DNA of 5,385 bases, taken from positions 1 through 5,385 of the forward strand of contig JAJTFU010000166.1 in assembly GCA_021299075.1 (NCBI GenBank). The letters run 5' to 3'. The notes beneath the pieces are model-generated. The model was not told where the DNA came from and searched no databases. It was given only the letters and a program-made list of their open reading frames with translations. This document shows positions 5,355-5,385 of the stretch, piece by piece. The position numbers were made by a program, and so were the translations under genes. The DNA comes from Novosphingobium sp. GTDB taxonomy: Bacteria; Pseudomonadota; Alphaproteobacteria; Sphingomonadales; Sphingomonadaceae. Position 1 is the stretch's first letter; every line of letters starts with the position of its first letter.

Positions 5355-5385
5355 TGGCCGAGATTACCCTGGCGCAGGCGCTCAA
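5354..5385 (+). CDS. E1 component beta subunit (first codons only, cut by window edge)
   Basis: The ATG at 5354 overlaps the last base of the alpha-subunit TGA (TGATG), a typical translational coupling of E1 alpha and beta. Ten residues are visible, MAEITLAQAL, which fit the usual start of E1 beta (transketolase-like pyrimidine-binding subunit). GGAGGCGCG at 5342-5350 provides a ribosome binding site inside the alpha gene. The protein starts directly with E1 beta-type sequence and not with a lipoyl domain, unlike the housekeeping PdhB of many alphaproteobacteria. The identification depends on the neighbour as much as on these few residues. Confidence 0.7.
   Translation, partial: MAEITLAQAL

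Overview
The window is GC-rich, densely packed bacterial DNA. The coding style, the spinster-type MFS carrier next to a Rieske oxygenase and several short-chain dehydrogenases suggest an alphaproteobacterium, most likely a sphingomonad (Novosphingobium/Sphingobium-like). That placement is inferred from gene content and base usage only. No RNA gene, insertion sequence, CRISPR array or phage gene was seen.

Layout: (1) positions 1-527, minus strand, hold the N-terminal 175 residues of a Rieske ring-hydroxylating oxygenase alpha subunit, cut by the window edge. (2) A 118-bp divergent gap (528-645) carries an inverted repeat and a candidate promoter. (3) Positions 646-2704, plus strand, hold an NAD-type SDR (255 aa) and a 12-TM MFS transporter (439 aa) that overlaps it by 29 bp. 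(4) Positions 2714-3469, minus strand, hold a second NAD-type SDR (251 aa), convergent with the transporter; a 13-bp tandem duplication at the junction contains both stop codons. (5) A 138-bp divergent gap (3470-3607) has a plausible promoter and a strong ribosome binding site for the next gene. (6) Positions 3608-5385, plus strand, hold a third SDR (254 aa) in which Phe replaces the catalytic Tyr, a thiamine-diphosphate E1 alpha subunit (320 aa), and the first codons of its E1 beta partner, which overlaps the alpha stop codon by one base.

Together these look like part of a catabolic island for an imported cyclic or hydroaromatic compound (terpenoid, steroid or aryl type). The MFS protein would move the compound. 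The Rieske oxygenase would hydroxylate it. The SDRs would oxidise ring or side-chain alcohols to ketones. The E1 alpha/beta pair would cleave a 2-oxo acid, acyloin or diketone oxidatively, with E2/E3 subunits expected outside the window. The substrate cannot be read from this sequence. The most unusual points are the Tyr-to-Phe SDR, the loss of the canonical Asn of the SDR tetrad in all three SDRs, and the divergent active-site loops of the E1 alpha subunit.
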